64,000 bases of DNA from Musa acuminata AAA Group (GCF_036884655.1 NC_088348.1:21455001-21519000), one strand, 5' to 3'. Counted from the first letter of the stretch, positions 44,369-57,069 are shown. A program made the numbers and translations. Notes: a model not told the origin generated them from the sequence alone.

Positions 44369-46062
44369 CACCTCAGCTCAATGGTATATCAGAAAGGAGG
44401 AATCGTACGCTGTTAGACATGGTACAGTCCATGATGAGTTTTGCTGACCTACCCATCTCATTCTAGGGATATGCCCTAGTGATCGCAGCTTATCTTCTGA
44501 ATAGAGTTTCAACTAAGTCGATAGTATCTACACCATATGAGATATGGAAAGCGAAGAAATCCGATCTTAATATTGTTAAGATTTGAGGCTACCCTGCCCA
44601 CGTTAAAAGACACAACCCCGATAGGTTTGGAATCAAGGACGAAGCGGTGTAAGTTCATGGGATACCCCAAGGAAACTTGTGGATATTATTTCTATTATCT
44701 CGAGGACCAAAAGGTCTTTGTAGTCAAGAAAGTGGTGTTCCTTAAGAAGGAACACATTCTTGGTGGAGACAGTGGGAGCATGATAGAGTTGAGCGAGGTT
44801 GGAGAACCTAGCTCAAGCACCACTTTATAGCCCGAGTCTGTTCAGGAACCTAACACATAAGTTCCGACTTTACGTAGGTCCGGCAAGTATCACATCCTCC
44901 TAAGAGATATGTAGGACATATTGGAGGAGAGGATGTTGAGGATATTGATCCTCAAACCTATGAGGAGGCTATTATGAGTATAGGCTCCAAGAAGTGACAA
45001 GAAGCCATGAATTCTGAGATGGATTCCATGTACTCCAATAAGGTTTAGAACCTAGTTGATGCGCCCGAGGGTATTATACCCATCGATTGTAAGTGGATCT
45101 TTAAGAAAAAGATCGGAGTAGATAGAAAGGTAAAGACCTATAAAGCAAGGCTAGTGGCTAAGGGATATCGTCAAAGGCAAGGTGTTGACTATGATGAAAC
45201 CTTCTCACCCGTAGCAATGCTAAAATCCATCCGAATTCTATTGGCTATTGCAGCACACACTATGATTATGAGATCTAATAGATGTACGTGAAAACTATAT
45301 TCTTCAATGACAACCTCGAGGAGGAGGTGTATATGATACAGTCCGAGGGATTCGTATCCAAAGACTGCCCAGATAGGTGTGTAGGTTGCTTGGATCCATT
45401 TATAGACTAAAGCAAGCTTCTCGAAGTTGGAACATAAGATTTGATGAGGTAATCAGATCTTATGACTTCGTTAAGAATAAAGATGAGCCTTGTGTGTACA
45501 GGAATGTAAGTGAGAGTGCTATCACATTCTTAGTGTTATATGTGGATGACATCCTGATCATTGGGAATGATGTAGGAATACTATACACAATAAAGGCTTG
45601 GTTTTGGTTATCTAGACACTTCTCCATTAAGGACTTAGGGGAATCATCTTATATCTTGGGAATTCAAATCTATAGATATAGATCTAAGAGGATACTTCGC
45701 TTGTCCCAGTTCAGGTACATAGACACCATTGTCAAAAGGTTTAGCATGAAAAATTCTAAGAGAGGTCTCATACCGATGAAATATGGGATATCGCTTTCTA
45801 GGAGTATGTCCCCAAAGACTCCTGAAGAAAGGGCAAACATGGATAGAATACCCTATGCCTCAGTAATAGGGTCTATCATATATGTCATGCTATGTACCAG
45901 GCCTGATATAGCGCATGCTCTGAGTGTCACGAGCAGGTATCAAGCGGATCGAAGCTTGGAGCATTGGAAAGCAATAAAGTGTATCCTTAAGTACTTGAGA
46001 AGGACTAAGGATCTTTTACTAGTATATGGAGGTAGTAGCCTTAGGGTTGAAGGCTATATGTA
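44369..46062 (+). pseudogene. Tork-like Copia integrase end, RT and RNase H start
   Basis: Integrase: TPQLNGISERRNRTLLDMVQSMMSFADLP and LLNRVSTKSIVSTPYEIW. Integrase tail: KRHNPDRFGIK. RT: DCKWIFKKKIGV, RLVAKGYRQRQGVDYDETFSPVA, YRLKQASRSWNIRFD, LYVDDILIIGND (45537-45572), FSIKDLGESSYILGIQIYR. RNase H start: YQADRSLEHWKAIKCILKYLRRTKDL. Several stops and frameshifts. It breaks off at 46062 in VEGYM and resumes at 53600 (DSSF...). Confidence 0.85.
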
Positions 46063-48538
46063 CGTGTTAAGGATTTCTTGGAGTAGCGAAATTATAGTTG
46101 TATCCATTAGATTCATAAAATTCTTAGAAATCATGGTTTTGAAATTCACCACCATGATCATTTCGAATTGATGAAATCATAAAACCTTTTTCATTTTGAA
46201 CAAGTTTACAAAACTTAGAAAAATGCCTAAAGCAATCACTTTTGTGTGCCAAAAAATAAGTCCATGTGTATCTACTATAGTCATCCATAATGACAAAGGT
46301 GTATTTGCTATCTCCTAGGCTTGATGTAACAATTAGTCCAAATAAGTCCATATGGATCAATTGTAATGGTCTAGAGGTGCTTATTTGGTTATTTGGTTTG
46401 AAACTACCTTTTATTTATTTTCCTAGTTGACATGCATTACACACTTTGTCTTTAACGGACTTTATATGAGGAATTCATCTTACAAGATGAGATTTAAGAG
46501 AATAGTTTCATGCTAACATGACCTAATCTCCTATGCTAAAGCCAAGCATTATCATTCAAAACCGAAAAGCATATTTCATTACAAAGATCATCAATATCGA
46601 TAGTGTATACATTATTTTATTTTAAGGTAATCATAGATGTGTTTTTGTATGATTTTTCAATAATGCAAGTATTAGATTCAAATCTAATGGTATAACCTTT
46701 ATCACACAATTGACTAATGCTCAAAAGGTTATGCTTTAAGTCATCAACCAACAACATATCTTTAATAAAAAAGTTAGATTTATTACTTATGATTCCTTTG
46801 CCAATGATTTTACTCTTGTTGTTGTCTCCGAATGTGACATATCCTTCGTCTATGCTAGTGAGCTTAGAGAATTAAGATGGATCTCCGGTCATATACCTTG
46901 AGCATCCACTATCAAAGTACCATCTCTTGCTCGTAGCTTGTGAAAGTAATTTTTTCTACAAAAAAGGATGATTTTTAGGTACTCATTTGACCTTGGTTGC
47001 CTCAAAAATCGATCTACATAGCTTATCATATTGCATTGAGTCATTTGAAGTTCTTTTAGGAACCCAAATCAATTTGTGTGGACTATATTTCTTAAATGAA
47101 CAATGATAAGCTATATGCCCAAATTTACAACAAAAGTTACATTTGTTTCGGGGTGAAACATATAAAGTAGGGTCTTTAACAAAGGTGGTTGGATTTTGGT
47201 GAGAACTACTCACAAATCCGATTCCGCCTTTTCTATGAATGTGACCCTTGTTGGCAAGGATCATGTTCAAGGACTTGCTACCAACCTCAAACTTTTCTAA
47301 GATTTATTTAAATAACAAGTTTTCCTTTTGAAGTATTTCTAGTTCATCACATTTTGTATATGGAGCTAAACTATCATTGTGCTCAACTTTTAATCTATTG
47401 AAATCACTAACAAGAGAATCATGCTCTTTTTTTAATAATTTATATTTTTTACTAATTGATTTGCATTCATCAAATAAATCATGAAAAGTATTTAATAGTT
47501 CATCAAAGGATAAATTTGCATCAAATGAACTACTCACCTCATCTCCAATAGCCATTAGCCCATAGTGAGCAACTTGCTCGGTGTTGGTTGGCTCCTCTTC
47601 TTCGGATGTACTTAAGTCATCCCAAGTTGTTTTAAGAGCCTTCTTCTTCTTGGGTTGCTTCCTCTTTACTTCGGAATATTCATTCTTGAAGTGTCCTGGC
47701 TTCTTGCATTCATAGCATATCACTTGTTCTTTCTTGGGTTCAATTTTATTTTTAGTGTCATTTTTATATTTATTTTTTTAATAAATTTTTTGAACCTTTT
47801 TGTTAAGAGTGCCAAGTCTTCGTCAAAGTCCTCGTCACTGGAATTTTCTTCCAAGTGGTCTTCTTGAGTTCGTAGTATCATATCATTCGTGTTCTTTGGA
47901 AGGTTGTTCTCAAGCTCTTCATGAGCATTACAAGTTATCTCATAAGTCATTAGTGACCCGATTAGTTCTTCGAGAGGAAAGTTAAATCTTTAGCCTCTTG
48001 AATGGCCATGACTTTAGGGTCCCAACTTTTTGGAAGGGACTTAAAATTTTATTAATAAGTTTAAAATCTGAAAAACTTTTACCAAGTCCTTTTAGACCAT
48101 TGACGACATCTGTAAATTGGGTGTACATGTCTCCAATGATCTCACTCGGTTTCATCTGAAACAACTCATAAGTGTACACTAAAAGATTAATTTTTGACTC
48201 CTTCACTCTACTAGTGCCTTCATGAGTCACCTCGAGTGTATGCTAAATATCAAAAGTAGTTTCACAAATAAACACATGATTGAACTCGGTTTTATCTAAA
48301 GCACAAAACAAGGCATTCATAACCTTGGCGTTTAAAGCGAAAGTCTTCTTCTCCAATTCATTCTAATCGTTCATTGGAAAAGAAGACTTTGAAACCCATT
48401 TTCTACAATATTCCATAATTTAAAATCCATTGAAATTAGAAAGATCCTTATTCTAGTCTTCCAATATGTATAATCCATCCTATTGAACATGGGCGGATGT
48501 GTAATTGAATGACCCTCTTGGTTGCCGACAAATGTCAT
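46063..48538 (-). pseudogene. Sirevirus S3 gag, protease and integrase N-terminal half (inverted)
   Basis: Minus strand from ATG 48538 (MTFVGNQEGHSI). Gag blocks are GDMYTQFTDVVNGLKGLGKSF and TYEITCNAHEELENNLPKN; zinc knuckles are CYECKKPGHFKNE (about 47720) and CNFCCKFGHIAYHC. The gag-pol border is FLFF-like with an in-frame TAG (46957-46959), as in S2. Integrase is recognisable by [18 protein letters not shown] and [15 protein letters not shown], ending at 46063. Frameshifts and stops inactivate it. Confidence 0.85.
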
Positions 48539-48570
48539 CTCTCTTCGGTTTTAAACCAAATGAGAGTGAA

Positions 48571-48587
48571 CCTTACTCTGATACCAA
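48571..48587 (-). other. Primer-binding site of Sirevirus S3
   Basis: The minus strand reads TTGGTATCAGAGTAAGG next to the LTR end, the initiator-Met type site with small changes. Confidence 0.75.
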
Positions 48588-48588
48588 T

Positions 48589-49636
48589 TGTTAGGATCAA
48601 GAGCGGCACTAAGAGGGGGGGGGGGGGGGGGGTGAATTAGTGCAGTGGAAAATTTTTCGATTTCGTATAAAGTTCATCTCGATTCAAATCGTTTCGGAAA
48701 GATGTTGAACTTAAAACTTTCGTAAGAATATAACGAGAAGCTCAAGGAGGTTTGTAGTAAAGTAAATTGCACAAAAGGAAAAGCAAACCAGAATTTAGAG
48801 TGGTTCGGTCAATGAGACCTACGTCCACTTCGGATTCCTCTTCCGTCGAGGTTACCGGCATCCACTAAAGGCCTTCCTTCAATAGGCGAAGACCAACCAT
48901 ATTTTATAGCTCTTTCTCCTTTTGTCGGGTTTAGGATATAACCCGTATAAGTCTCACTCCTCTTTCTTAGATAGTTACAAGGCTAAGAGAGGGAGGAGGA
49001 GAATTCTTCTTATTTTTACAACGCCTTTCACACCCCAAACACTTAGAATTTTTCACACATATAATAGCACTTTGTTACCCTTTTATGTAAAAAAGGGTGG
49101 AATATTTATATGCTCCAATGGCTTCAAAAGTTGGATCCAAAAAATTCAAATCCTTGGATTTCGAGATGCTGGCGGTACCACCGCCATTAATGGGCAGTAC
49201 CACTACCTAACAGAGCTCAAAGACCGAGCTCTAGCAGTACCACCGCTGGCAGCATTGATTGCCAGTGGTACTACCACCCAGTCTAGGTGATACCACCGCC
49301 CAGACCACCTGGGAGACTGGGTCTCCCAAGCAGTGCCACCGTCGGCCATGTTTTCAAGGGCTGAATGAGCTATTCAATTCGACCCAATTCAGCCCTATTA
49401 AGGGCCTAGTTGGCCCTTAGTTAAGTTAGTGGGATTACCTTCCAATCCTAACTCAATTTATGGACTAACTATAACAATTAAGATAATTGACAAAGCATTC
49501 ATGTTCCGGTATATTAGTTGCTCTTCCGACAATATTCCGACGAACTCCCGGCAAAGTTCCGGCGGACTCCCGGCAAGCTCCTGGACTTTACGACGATCTT
49601 TTTGGCGAGTTTTGATAAGTTTTTTTGGCAAGTTCA
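48589..49636 (-). repeat. 5' LTR of S3, truncated and inverted
   Basis: The minus strand ends GATCCTAACA at 48589. It contains an 18-bp G run on the plus strand (48615-48632, the poly-C block of the LTR end), a palindrome cluster (49168-49345) and U5 blocks. Its start should be TGTTGAATC but the sequence begins inside the LTR at 49636, where it meets integrase sequence of the plus-strand half. Confidence 0.85.
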
Positions 49637-51136
49637 TAAGAAAAAATAGAAACTTACAAGAAATGGCTAGAACTATGTTAAACGAACATAGCTTACCCAA
49701 ATATTTTTGGGCCGAAGTCGTAAATATGACATGCTATGTCATGAATAGGGTTCTAGTAAGACCATTCCTTTCAAAAACTCTTTATGAGTTATGGAACAAC
49801 AAAAAATCCAACGTTTCATATTTTAAAGTCTTCATATGCAAATGTTTTATTTTGAATGAAAAAGATACCTTAGGGAAGTTAGATGCAAAATCTGATGAAG
49901 GAATTTTTCTTGGTTATTCTTCTATTTCTAAGGCTTTTTGTATCTTTAACAAAAGAACTTTGGTTGTAGAAGAGTCTATTCATGTGGTTTTTAATGAAGT
50001 TTTTAAAATTAAGAAAAATGATTTTGATGATGATCTTAACTTTGATGCTTTAAAATTAAATGAAACCCCTACTCCATCTAGCAACTTGGAAACATCTTCT
50101 TCCGAAATATCCTTACCCAAGGAATGGAAGTATGTAGATGCTCATCCTAAGGAGCTAATCATAGGAGACACATCAAAAGGGGTTCAAACTCGTTCTTCCC
50201 TTAAGAATTTTTGTGCAAACGCTGCTTTTTTCTCTCAAATTGAACCTAAATGCATTAATGAGGCCTTGAAAAATGATTCATGGTTTATCGCAATGCAAGA
50301 AGAGTTGAATCAATTTGAGAGAAATGAGGTATGGAAGCTTGTTCCCAGGCCAAATGACTATTTAGTTATTGGTATTAAATGAGTCTTTAGAAACAAGCAA
50401 GATGAATTTGGTATCGTGATTAGAAACAAGGCTAGATTAGTGGCCAAGAGTTTCAACCAAGAAGAAGGTATCGTGATACGATTAGAAGCCATAAAGATGC
50501 TCCTTGCCTATGCTAGCAGTAATAATTTTAAGTTGTTTCAAATGGATGTTAAAAGTATTTTTCTTAATGGCTTTATTTCCAAAGAAGTTTATGTTGAACA
50601 ACCTCCCGGATTTGAGAATGATAAGTTACCCAATCATATATGTAAATTTAAAGCTCTCTATAGTTTAAAACAAGCCCCAAGGGCTTAGTATGAGAGACTT
50701 AGCTCTTTTCTTATTCGAAATAATTTCTCTAAAGGCAAGGTCGATACTACATTGTTTATCAAAAATTTTAAAAATAATTTTTTTATTGTTCAAACTTATG
50801 TTGATGACATTATTTTTGGCTCTACAAATGAATCCTTATGTGAATCATTTGCCAAAAGCATGAGTCTAGAGTTTAAAATAAGCCTAATGAGGGAATAACC
50901 TTCTTTTTTGGCTTACAAATCAAACAACTTAAGGATGATATTTTTATTAGTCAAACAAAATATGCATTAGACTTGCTAAAATGGTTAATATTGATAGTTC
51001 AAAGGCTATCAATACTCCTATGAGTACCTCCATTAAGCTAAACATTGACGAATATGGATAAAGCTTTGATCAAAAAGCCTATAGGGGTATGATAGGTAGT
51101 TTACTATACCTCATCGCAACTAGACTAGATATCATT
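49637..51136 (+). pseudogene. Sirevirus S3 integrase end and RT
   Basis: Integrase C-terminal region [23 protein letters not shown] to [17 protein letters not shown], one long open stretch to 50380, then RT: RLVAKSFNQEEGI with a deletion of the ETFAPVA segment, [26 protein letters not shown] (50797-50826). It ends in [18 protein letters not shown] at 51136. Comparison with S1 shows about 0.9 kb containing RNase H is missing at this point. Confidence 0.85.
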
Positions 51137-52412
51137 TCTTTTCCAGACTTGGTGCCTTCTCTTAATGTATTTCATAAATGGAGCTTTCATGAATTTATTT
51201 CGGTTTTATCTTCCTTGATATCAAGTTTACTTCATATCCTTGCTCCATCACTTAATGATGTTTGACATATGGAATTCATTGACAAATGCATCTCTCACGG
51301 ATTTCACTCTTATGAATCTTTAACTGAGAAATAGATTTGATTTATGAAGGTTTATTCATGGAATTTCCTTTATTCTTCATATGGCACTTCTTTCCCATGA
51401 ATTCTTCCTTATTCTTCTCATGAAAGATGAATTTTATGAATTCCAATGGATATCTTGATCCTTGAAAGATGAATTTTTGTGTGAGATGATTACTTGCAAG
51501 AACAACGATTTGATTTCAAATGATATTTTGATTCAAATCATTTCACAAATTAGATTCTTAATAGATTCCCTCCTTACCTTCCTTCATCTTCTTCATGCAA
51601 AGTTTTTGATGACAAAGGAGGAGAAGTTGATGGAATCTATCTCTTTAGTATTGAGAACTTTTGAATATTACCATGCAATGATGCAATATTAATTGGATAA
51701 ATTGTGTGAAACTCGCATGAATTTTTACCACACTTGCATTGTTGAATTGTTCTCCTTTTTGTTGATGACAAAGGGGGATAAATAATACCAAAAAGTAATA
51801 AATTGATGACAAATTGGCATTGTAAATATATGCAATGTATCTTATCGTAAATGCTTATCATAAACACTTATATGAAAAATGCATATGGCTCATTGCGCAT
51901 ACTATAGGTTCATGATTCAAATGAGTGATTAAAAAAATAATAATAAAGAAAGTCCGAAAATAAAATTTAACATATGATAAGATATCTTGTGAATGCTTGA
52001 TAAATGTCTTTCATTATGATAAGATATCTTAAGCTTAGCTTGTTATTTTATAATTAATATCTTGCCATAGAATGATGAATTGATATCTTTATCATCTTGC
52101 TATGTTTTATATTTGAAATTCGTATCATACTTACAAATGATGAATGTCTATGATTGGACTTGAAAATAGATATCACGCCTTGACATCATTTTCATTGATA
52201 AATACATGGCATTGTATTATGAGAATGTTAAATCATGATAGGAATCATGATGTGCATGTTGATAAGTTTAAATGAACTTAACTTATCAGATTGATACTTG
52301 AATTCAAAGACCTTGAATTCAAGAATGTCTTTTCTCATGTATGCCATATAGATAGGGGGAGTTAAGGTTAACTCCGTCATCAATTGATTGTCATCATAAA
52401 AAAGGAGGAGAT
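51137..52412 (+). other. Non-coding 3' region of S3
   Basis: No gene. Homologous to 17130-18133 of S1 (TTTTCCAGACTTGGTGCC versus TTTTCAGACTATCTTTCAC at the junction). Polypurine tracts at 51768-51780 (GACAAAGGGGGATAA), 52352-52365 (GATAGGGGGAGTTA) and 52400-52412. Confidence 0.75.
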
Positions 52413-53595
52413 TGTTGAATCTCATATTTTGATGATGAAATCAATTGTAGATTGTTTGATCTAATCTATATGTTAAGAAAAGTGTGCAGGATTAACTACG
52501 ATAGCAGTAAGACATAAAGCAGGTGTTATGCCGAAGTCAAGATCGAGATCTCGTTGGGAGCTCAAGAGTTCGTCGGAAGTCCGGACATTCGTCGGAAGTT
52601 CTGCCGGAACCAACCGAGAGGTCCAAGAACTTACCAAAGAAGCTCATCAAAACTCGCCAAGAAGATTATTGTAAAGTCCAGGAGCTTGTTGGGAGTCCAT
52701 CGAAACTTTGTTGAGAGTTCATCGGAAGTTCGCCGGAAGAGCAATTGACGTACCAGAACAAGAATGCTTTGTCAATTGTCTTAATTATTATAATTAGTCC
52801 GTAAATTGAGTTAGGATTGGGAGGTAATCCCATTAACTTAATTAGGGGCCAATTGGGCCTTTAATAGGGCTGAATTAGGCCGGATTGAATAGCCTATTTA
52901 GCCCTTGAAAACATAGTCGGCGGTGACATCGCTTGGGAGACCCAATCTCCCAGGTGGTCTGGGTAGTGGTACCGATGGCAATCAATGCTGTCAGTGGTAG
53001 TATCACCCCTGTCAGGCGGTGGTACCGCCAACATCTCAAAATCCAAGGATTTGAATTTTTTGACTTCAAATTTTGAAGCTATTGGGGCCTATAAATACCC
53101 TACCTTTTTCTACATGAAAGGCTAACAAAGTGCTATTATATATGTGAAAATTTCTAAGTGTTTGGGGTGTGAAAAGTATTGTAAAAGTGAGAAGAGTTCT
53201 CCTCCTCCCTCTCTTAGCCTTGTAACCATCCAAGAAAGAGGAGTGAGACTTGTAAGGGTTGTCTCCTAAACCCGGCAAAAGGAGAAAGAGCTGTAAAATG
53301 TTATTGCTCTTTGCCTATTGAAGGAAGGCCTTTAGTGGACGTCGATGACCTCGACGGAGGAGGAATCCAAAGTGGACATAGGTCTCATTGGAACCACTCT
53401 AAATTTTGGTTTGCTTTCCCTTTTGTGCAATTTACTTTACTGCAAACCTCCTTGAGCTTCTCCTTACATTCTTACGAAAGTTTTAAGTTCAACATATTTC
53501 TGAAACGATTTGAATCAAGACGAATTTTATACGAAATTGAAGAATTTTCTGCTGCACTAATTCACCCCCCCCTTGTGCCGCTCTTGATCCTAACA
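52413..53595 (+). repeat. 3' LTR of Sirevirus S3
   Basis: TGTTGAATCTCAT to TTGATCCTAACA, 1183 bp, complete. Palindrome cluster (about 52920-53030), TATA box (TATAAATA, 53090-53097) and a short C run (53564-53572). Confidence 0.9.
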
Positions 53596-54066
53596 ACATA
53601 GACTCGAGCTTTTAGTCTGATGTCGATTATAGCAAGTCGAATTTGGGGTATGTATACACTTTGAATGGAGAAGTAGTATGCTAGAAGAGTTCCAAGCAAG
53701 ATACTACTACTGACTCGACCATAGAGGCGAAATACATTGCTGCAGTCGAGGTATCAAAAGAGGGAGTCTGGATGAAGAAGTTCATCATAGATCTGGGAGT
53801 CGTGCTGGGTAGCGAGGAGCCGATTTTCTTATATTGTGACAACTACGAGGCAATTGCTTAAATGAGGGAACCCGGGTCTCATCAGAAGTGTTCTGAGGAG
53901 GTTCTAACTTATTGGAGAGATCGTGACCCAAGGAGATGTAGCATTGGAAAAAGTTATATCCGAAGATACCATTGCAGATCCACTTACAAAGTCGTTGTCT
54001 CAGATTGTCTTTGAATGTCACAGGGGTCGGATAGAGATTAGACACATAGGTGATTGGCTTTAAGTT
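53596..54066 (+). pseudogene. Tork-like Copia RNase H, C-terminal piece
   Basis: It resumes the frame left at 46062: LGYVYTLNGEVVC, then KSSKQDTTTDSTIEAKYIAAVEVSKEGVWMKKF with the RNase H catalytic-region pattern, then FLYCDN. Stops interrupt it. It ends just before the polypurine tract AAGTGGGAGAT (54067-54077). Confidence 0.85.
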
Positions 54067-54077
54067 AAGTGGGAGAT

Positions 54078-54191
54078 TGCTAGTCATATGTGTCATGCAA
54101 GCCATTCACGTGAGTGATGACATGTGTGACTTGACACGTAGTCTTTTTACTTATTATATTTTGGCATTTATCATATTATATTATATTATAT

Positions 54192-54263
<72 letters not shown>

Positions 54264-55736
54264 GTCCGTGGATCTGTGCAATGGGAATCAGATCGTGATA
54301 AGATCACGATAATGAGATCGATTCATCTTTAAACACGGATCCTAAATAATCCCGGTCATAGATTACTCGAGAGGGATATCGAGATAACTGGACAGACTGG
54401 TATGTTGTATACCCGTCCATATGATGGATGCAGCTGGTCTCATAGCTGCTCGTGTGGGGACACTAGGGATACAATACAGGTGCTCATTGGGGAATAAGTT
54501 CACTAATTGATCCGCTTACGGAACGCTAAATGGTTAATGATGTCTTATTATCATATAGCGATTCCGTAGTCCCAGTGGTGTATTTGGTCCTTAGACTTGA
54601 GACACCAAGGATGTCTTGTATGAGTGCTCCACTCTTTGATACCTGACTTATAGGTTTGGATGTCTTAGATCCATCACAACTAGTCATCGAGAGTGGTAGT
54701 CAACTTTATGAGGGCTATTGAGTATCGATAGAGGATCATCACTCTCGGTGTCATGAGAGTAATGTTCCATGTGTTCTTGCTCAAACAAATCCCTAGCCAG
54801 GGTTATTCAGATTGAGAGAGAAAGAGTTTTCCGGGAGAATCCGATTAGAGCGGGACTCGAGTAGAAACTGTATGGGTCTAACAACACTATGCCTGGTATA
54901 CGGTCTTTGGGATACTAGATAGATAAGGGACTATAGGTACATGATAACTGAGGACAGACATGTCTAATGGATTGGATTCCCTTGTATCATCTAGGGACTG
55001 CGACGTAGTGGCCTAGTACGTCCGCAGTCGATGAGTCGAGTAAATTATTATGGAGGTAATAATTTATTGAGTTAGAAGAAATTTTGACAAATATGACTCA
55101 CGGCTAGCTCGATATTGGGCCTAGAAGGTCACACACATATAGTAGGCATTACGATGAGTAGAGGTTTGGATATGAGATATCCGCCGGAGCCTCTATCTTA
55201 TTGGATATCTAATAAGCCCCTAAATTATTGAATCCTATGGATGAGATCCAATGAGAGCCCATGAGAGATTATTGGATAGAGATCCACTCATCTAAGAGGC
55301 TTGGGTACTTGGATGGAGATTCAATACCCAATAGGGGAGGATCCATTAAGGTTAAGTTGACAAGGGACCTCTATAAATAGGAGGGGACTAGTGGTTCATA
55401 AGCTAGAGCCTTTTTGGTTGCCTTCTCCTATTCTCCTCCCTCTTCTCCGCCTCAAAGCAGGCCTAGAGTTTTGAGTAGCATCATCACAACCCTACTGTGT
55501 GGATCACCGTCAGAGAGGAGGGCACTTAACCTCCTTCACCCTCTTCTAGAGATCTACAAGGATTAAGGGATATACGATCTCCCTAGGTAATAAAATCTAT
55601 CTTACACATGGTTTTCTATTTCGTAGATTTTTTTATACCAATATTCGCACAACAACGAACATATCTTTAGAAATTGGGGATTTTGTTTTCTATTCTTCCA
55701 CTGCGCATGTAATGTCGCTCTCAAGATTTCCCAATA
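54078..55736 (+). repeat. 3' LTR of Tork-like Copia element
   Basis: It begins TGCTAGTCATATG directly after a polypurine tract and ends near TTTCCCAATA (55727-55736), a decayed ..CAACA end. 1.66 kb. TATA box CTATAAATAG at 55372-55381. The right border is set by where the antisense Tat gene resumes (minus-strand KGRGGYY), so it may be off by a few bases. No mate LTR is in the window. Confidence 0.7.
54173..54258. repeat. TA-rich microsatellite in Tork-like LTR
   Basis: TTATA repeats (54173-54200) pass into a pure (TA)n run of about 60 bp (to 54258). The 69-aa ORF ending in Tyr-Ile repeats is a by-product. Confidence 0.95.
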
Positions 55737-56255
55737 GTAATACCCGCCTCGCCCCTTGTACAAGCGGAAACAGGCTAAGAAAAGAGTTCGGGTCGGCTCG
55801 ATCCTCGCCCCACAACACTCCTCGAGGAAAGCCACTAGGTAATGCCAGGAGTTCGATGCCATCTAGGATGGTGAGATCCCCCACTAGTGGAGGCATTCTT
55901 TGATAACCGGGTGCAACGAAAACCACAGCCCCGCCTCAAGAGCATCCGTGGTCAGCCCAAACCCATTAGGAAACGGATCGTAAGGACGTTGACCAGGACG
56001 TGGAGCGTGAAGCCTATAATTCTTCAGGATCCTGTAACGATCCCGAATCGAACCTAAGAGTTCCTCGATCACCACCAATTCAACATCGTGCCATGACCTC
56101 ATCACTTGAAGGGTTGCAAAGGCCTTCAAATCCACTAGGGGCAAGCCACCTAACTAGGAACTGATCACCTCTATCCTAGAACTACCGGAACCCGAGTTGC
56201 TGATCTCGAGAATCGACTGACCCGAAGAGGAAGAAGGCGAGGAAGATGAAGACAT
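55737..56255 (-). pseudogene. Antisense transposase_28-like gene of the Tat element
   Basis: On the minus strand from ATG 56255 (MSSSSSPSSSSGQSILEI), one in-frame stop about 33 codons on, then LVDLKAFATLQVMRSWHDVELVV, RLHAPRPGQRPYDPFPNGFGLT, DALEAGLWFSLHPVI, and after further stops YLVAFLEECCGARIEPTRTLFLACFRLYKGRGGYY. The pattern matches the 'putative gypsy type transposon' (transposase_28) family known from antisense ORFs between pol and the 3' LTR of Tat-type elements. It is cut by the Tork-like LTR at 55736. Function in the family is unknown. Confidence 0.7.
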
Positions 56256-56505
56256 CCCGACCTCGAGGTAAGGAGCAACGATCCAAGGTGTGAGCAGAAA
56301 AACAACGATTGAACAATACCACCATAGTTCACAGTTAGGGGTTTATAAAGAAGAAACCCATCACCATAAGTCGATGTCTGGACTCCCCGAGGTGAGAAGT
56401 AATGTCAGCATCTAATCTTGCGTAACTCCCCATATACCCCAAATTCGTGGAGTTCCCACCAAAAACATATAATATGATGAAGCACGAATAAATTCGCCAA
56501 GGAGT
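56256..56505. other. Spacer between antisense gene and tandem array
   Basis: About 250 bp without coding signal. On the minus strand this is upstream of the antisense gene and would hold its promoter; no clear TATA box was found. Confidence 0.4.
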
Positions 56506-57069
56506 GGCTCAGCCAAGCAGGATCAGTCTCTGCCCGAGTCATGCAACTCGGCCAGTAGTCACACAAGCAACGCCTCATCCAATCAGTCTATCCAGTACCC
56601 GAGTTGGGAGGCTCGCCAGTAGGATCAATCTCTACCCAAGTCGTGCAACTCGGCCAATAGTCACACAAGCCACGCCTCATCCAACTAGTCCATCTAGTGC
56701 CTGAGTTGGATGGCTCGGCCAACAGGATCAGTCTTTGCCCGAGTCATGCAACTCGGCCAATAGTCGCACGAGCAACGCCTCGACCAACCAATCCATCCAG
56801 TACCCGAGTTGAGTGGCTCGGCCAGTAGGATCAGTCTCTGCCCAAGTCGTGCAACTCGGCCAGTAGTCACACGAGCAACGTCTCGTCCAACCAGCCCATC
56901 CAGTGCTCGAGTTGGGTGGCTCGGCTAGCAGGATTAATCTTTGCTCGAGTCGTGCAACTTGGCCAGTAGTCACGCGAGTAACACCTTGACCAACCAATCC
57001 ATCTGGTGCCCGAGTTGGGTGGCTCGACCAGCGGGATAAGTTTTTGCCCACTACTTTAACAACTCAGCC
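56506..57069. repeat. 103-bp tandem repeat array of Tat element
   Basis: Units start GGCTCGGCCAGCAGGATCAG-like at 56506, 56610, 56712, 56815, 56918 and 57021 (spacing 104, 102, 103, 103, 103); the sixth is partial. Each unit includes GTGCAACTCGGCCAGTAGTC and CCCGAGTTGGGT. Such arrays upstream of the 3' LTR are common in Tat-type elements. Confidence 0.95.

Larger units (their letters stand above)
46063..53595. mobile_element. Rearranged Sirevirus S3: 5' half inverted against 3' half
   Basis: 46063-49636 is on the minus strand (from right: truncated 5' LTR, primer site, gag, protease, integrase up to TPRNP). 49637-53595 is on the plus strand (integrase from [14 protein letters not shown], 3' non-coding, 3' LTR). 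The minus part stops and the plus part starts within about 25 bp of the same place in integrase, so this is one element inverted internally, or two halves joined. The first about 215 bp of the 5' LTR and the RNase H are lost. It lies in Tork-like RNase H. Confidence 0.85.
26666..55736 (+). mobile_element. Tork-like Copia element, 5' half lost, split by two Sireviruses
   Basis: Pieces: integrase 26666-26736, integrase-RT-RNase H 44369-46062, RNase H end 53596-54066, polypurine tract 54067-54077, 3' LTR 54078-55736. Reading joins exactly across the first insertion (FLKDHGI..., then TPQLNGISERRNRT). Motifs such as LLDMVQSMMSF and LYVDDILIIGND separate it from the Sireviruses; the lineage name is my assignment. 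The 5' LTR, gag and protease are missing. Its 3' LTR ends inside the antisense gene of the Tat element. Confidence 0.75.

Noticed and set aside
56506..57069. CRISPR-like regular repeats
   Set aside because: The units are contiguous 103-bp tandem repeats without unique spacers, in a plant transposon.
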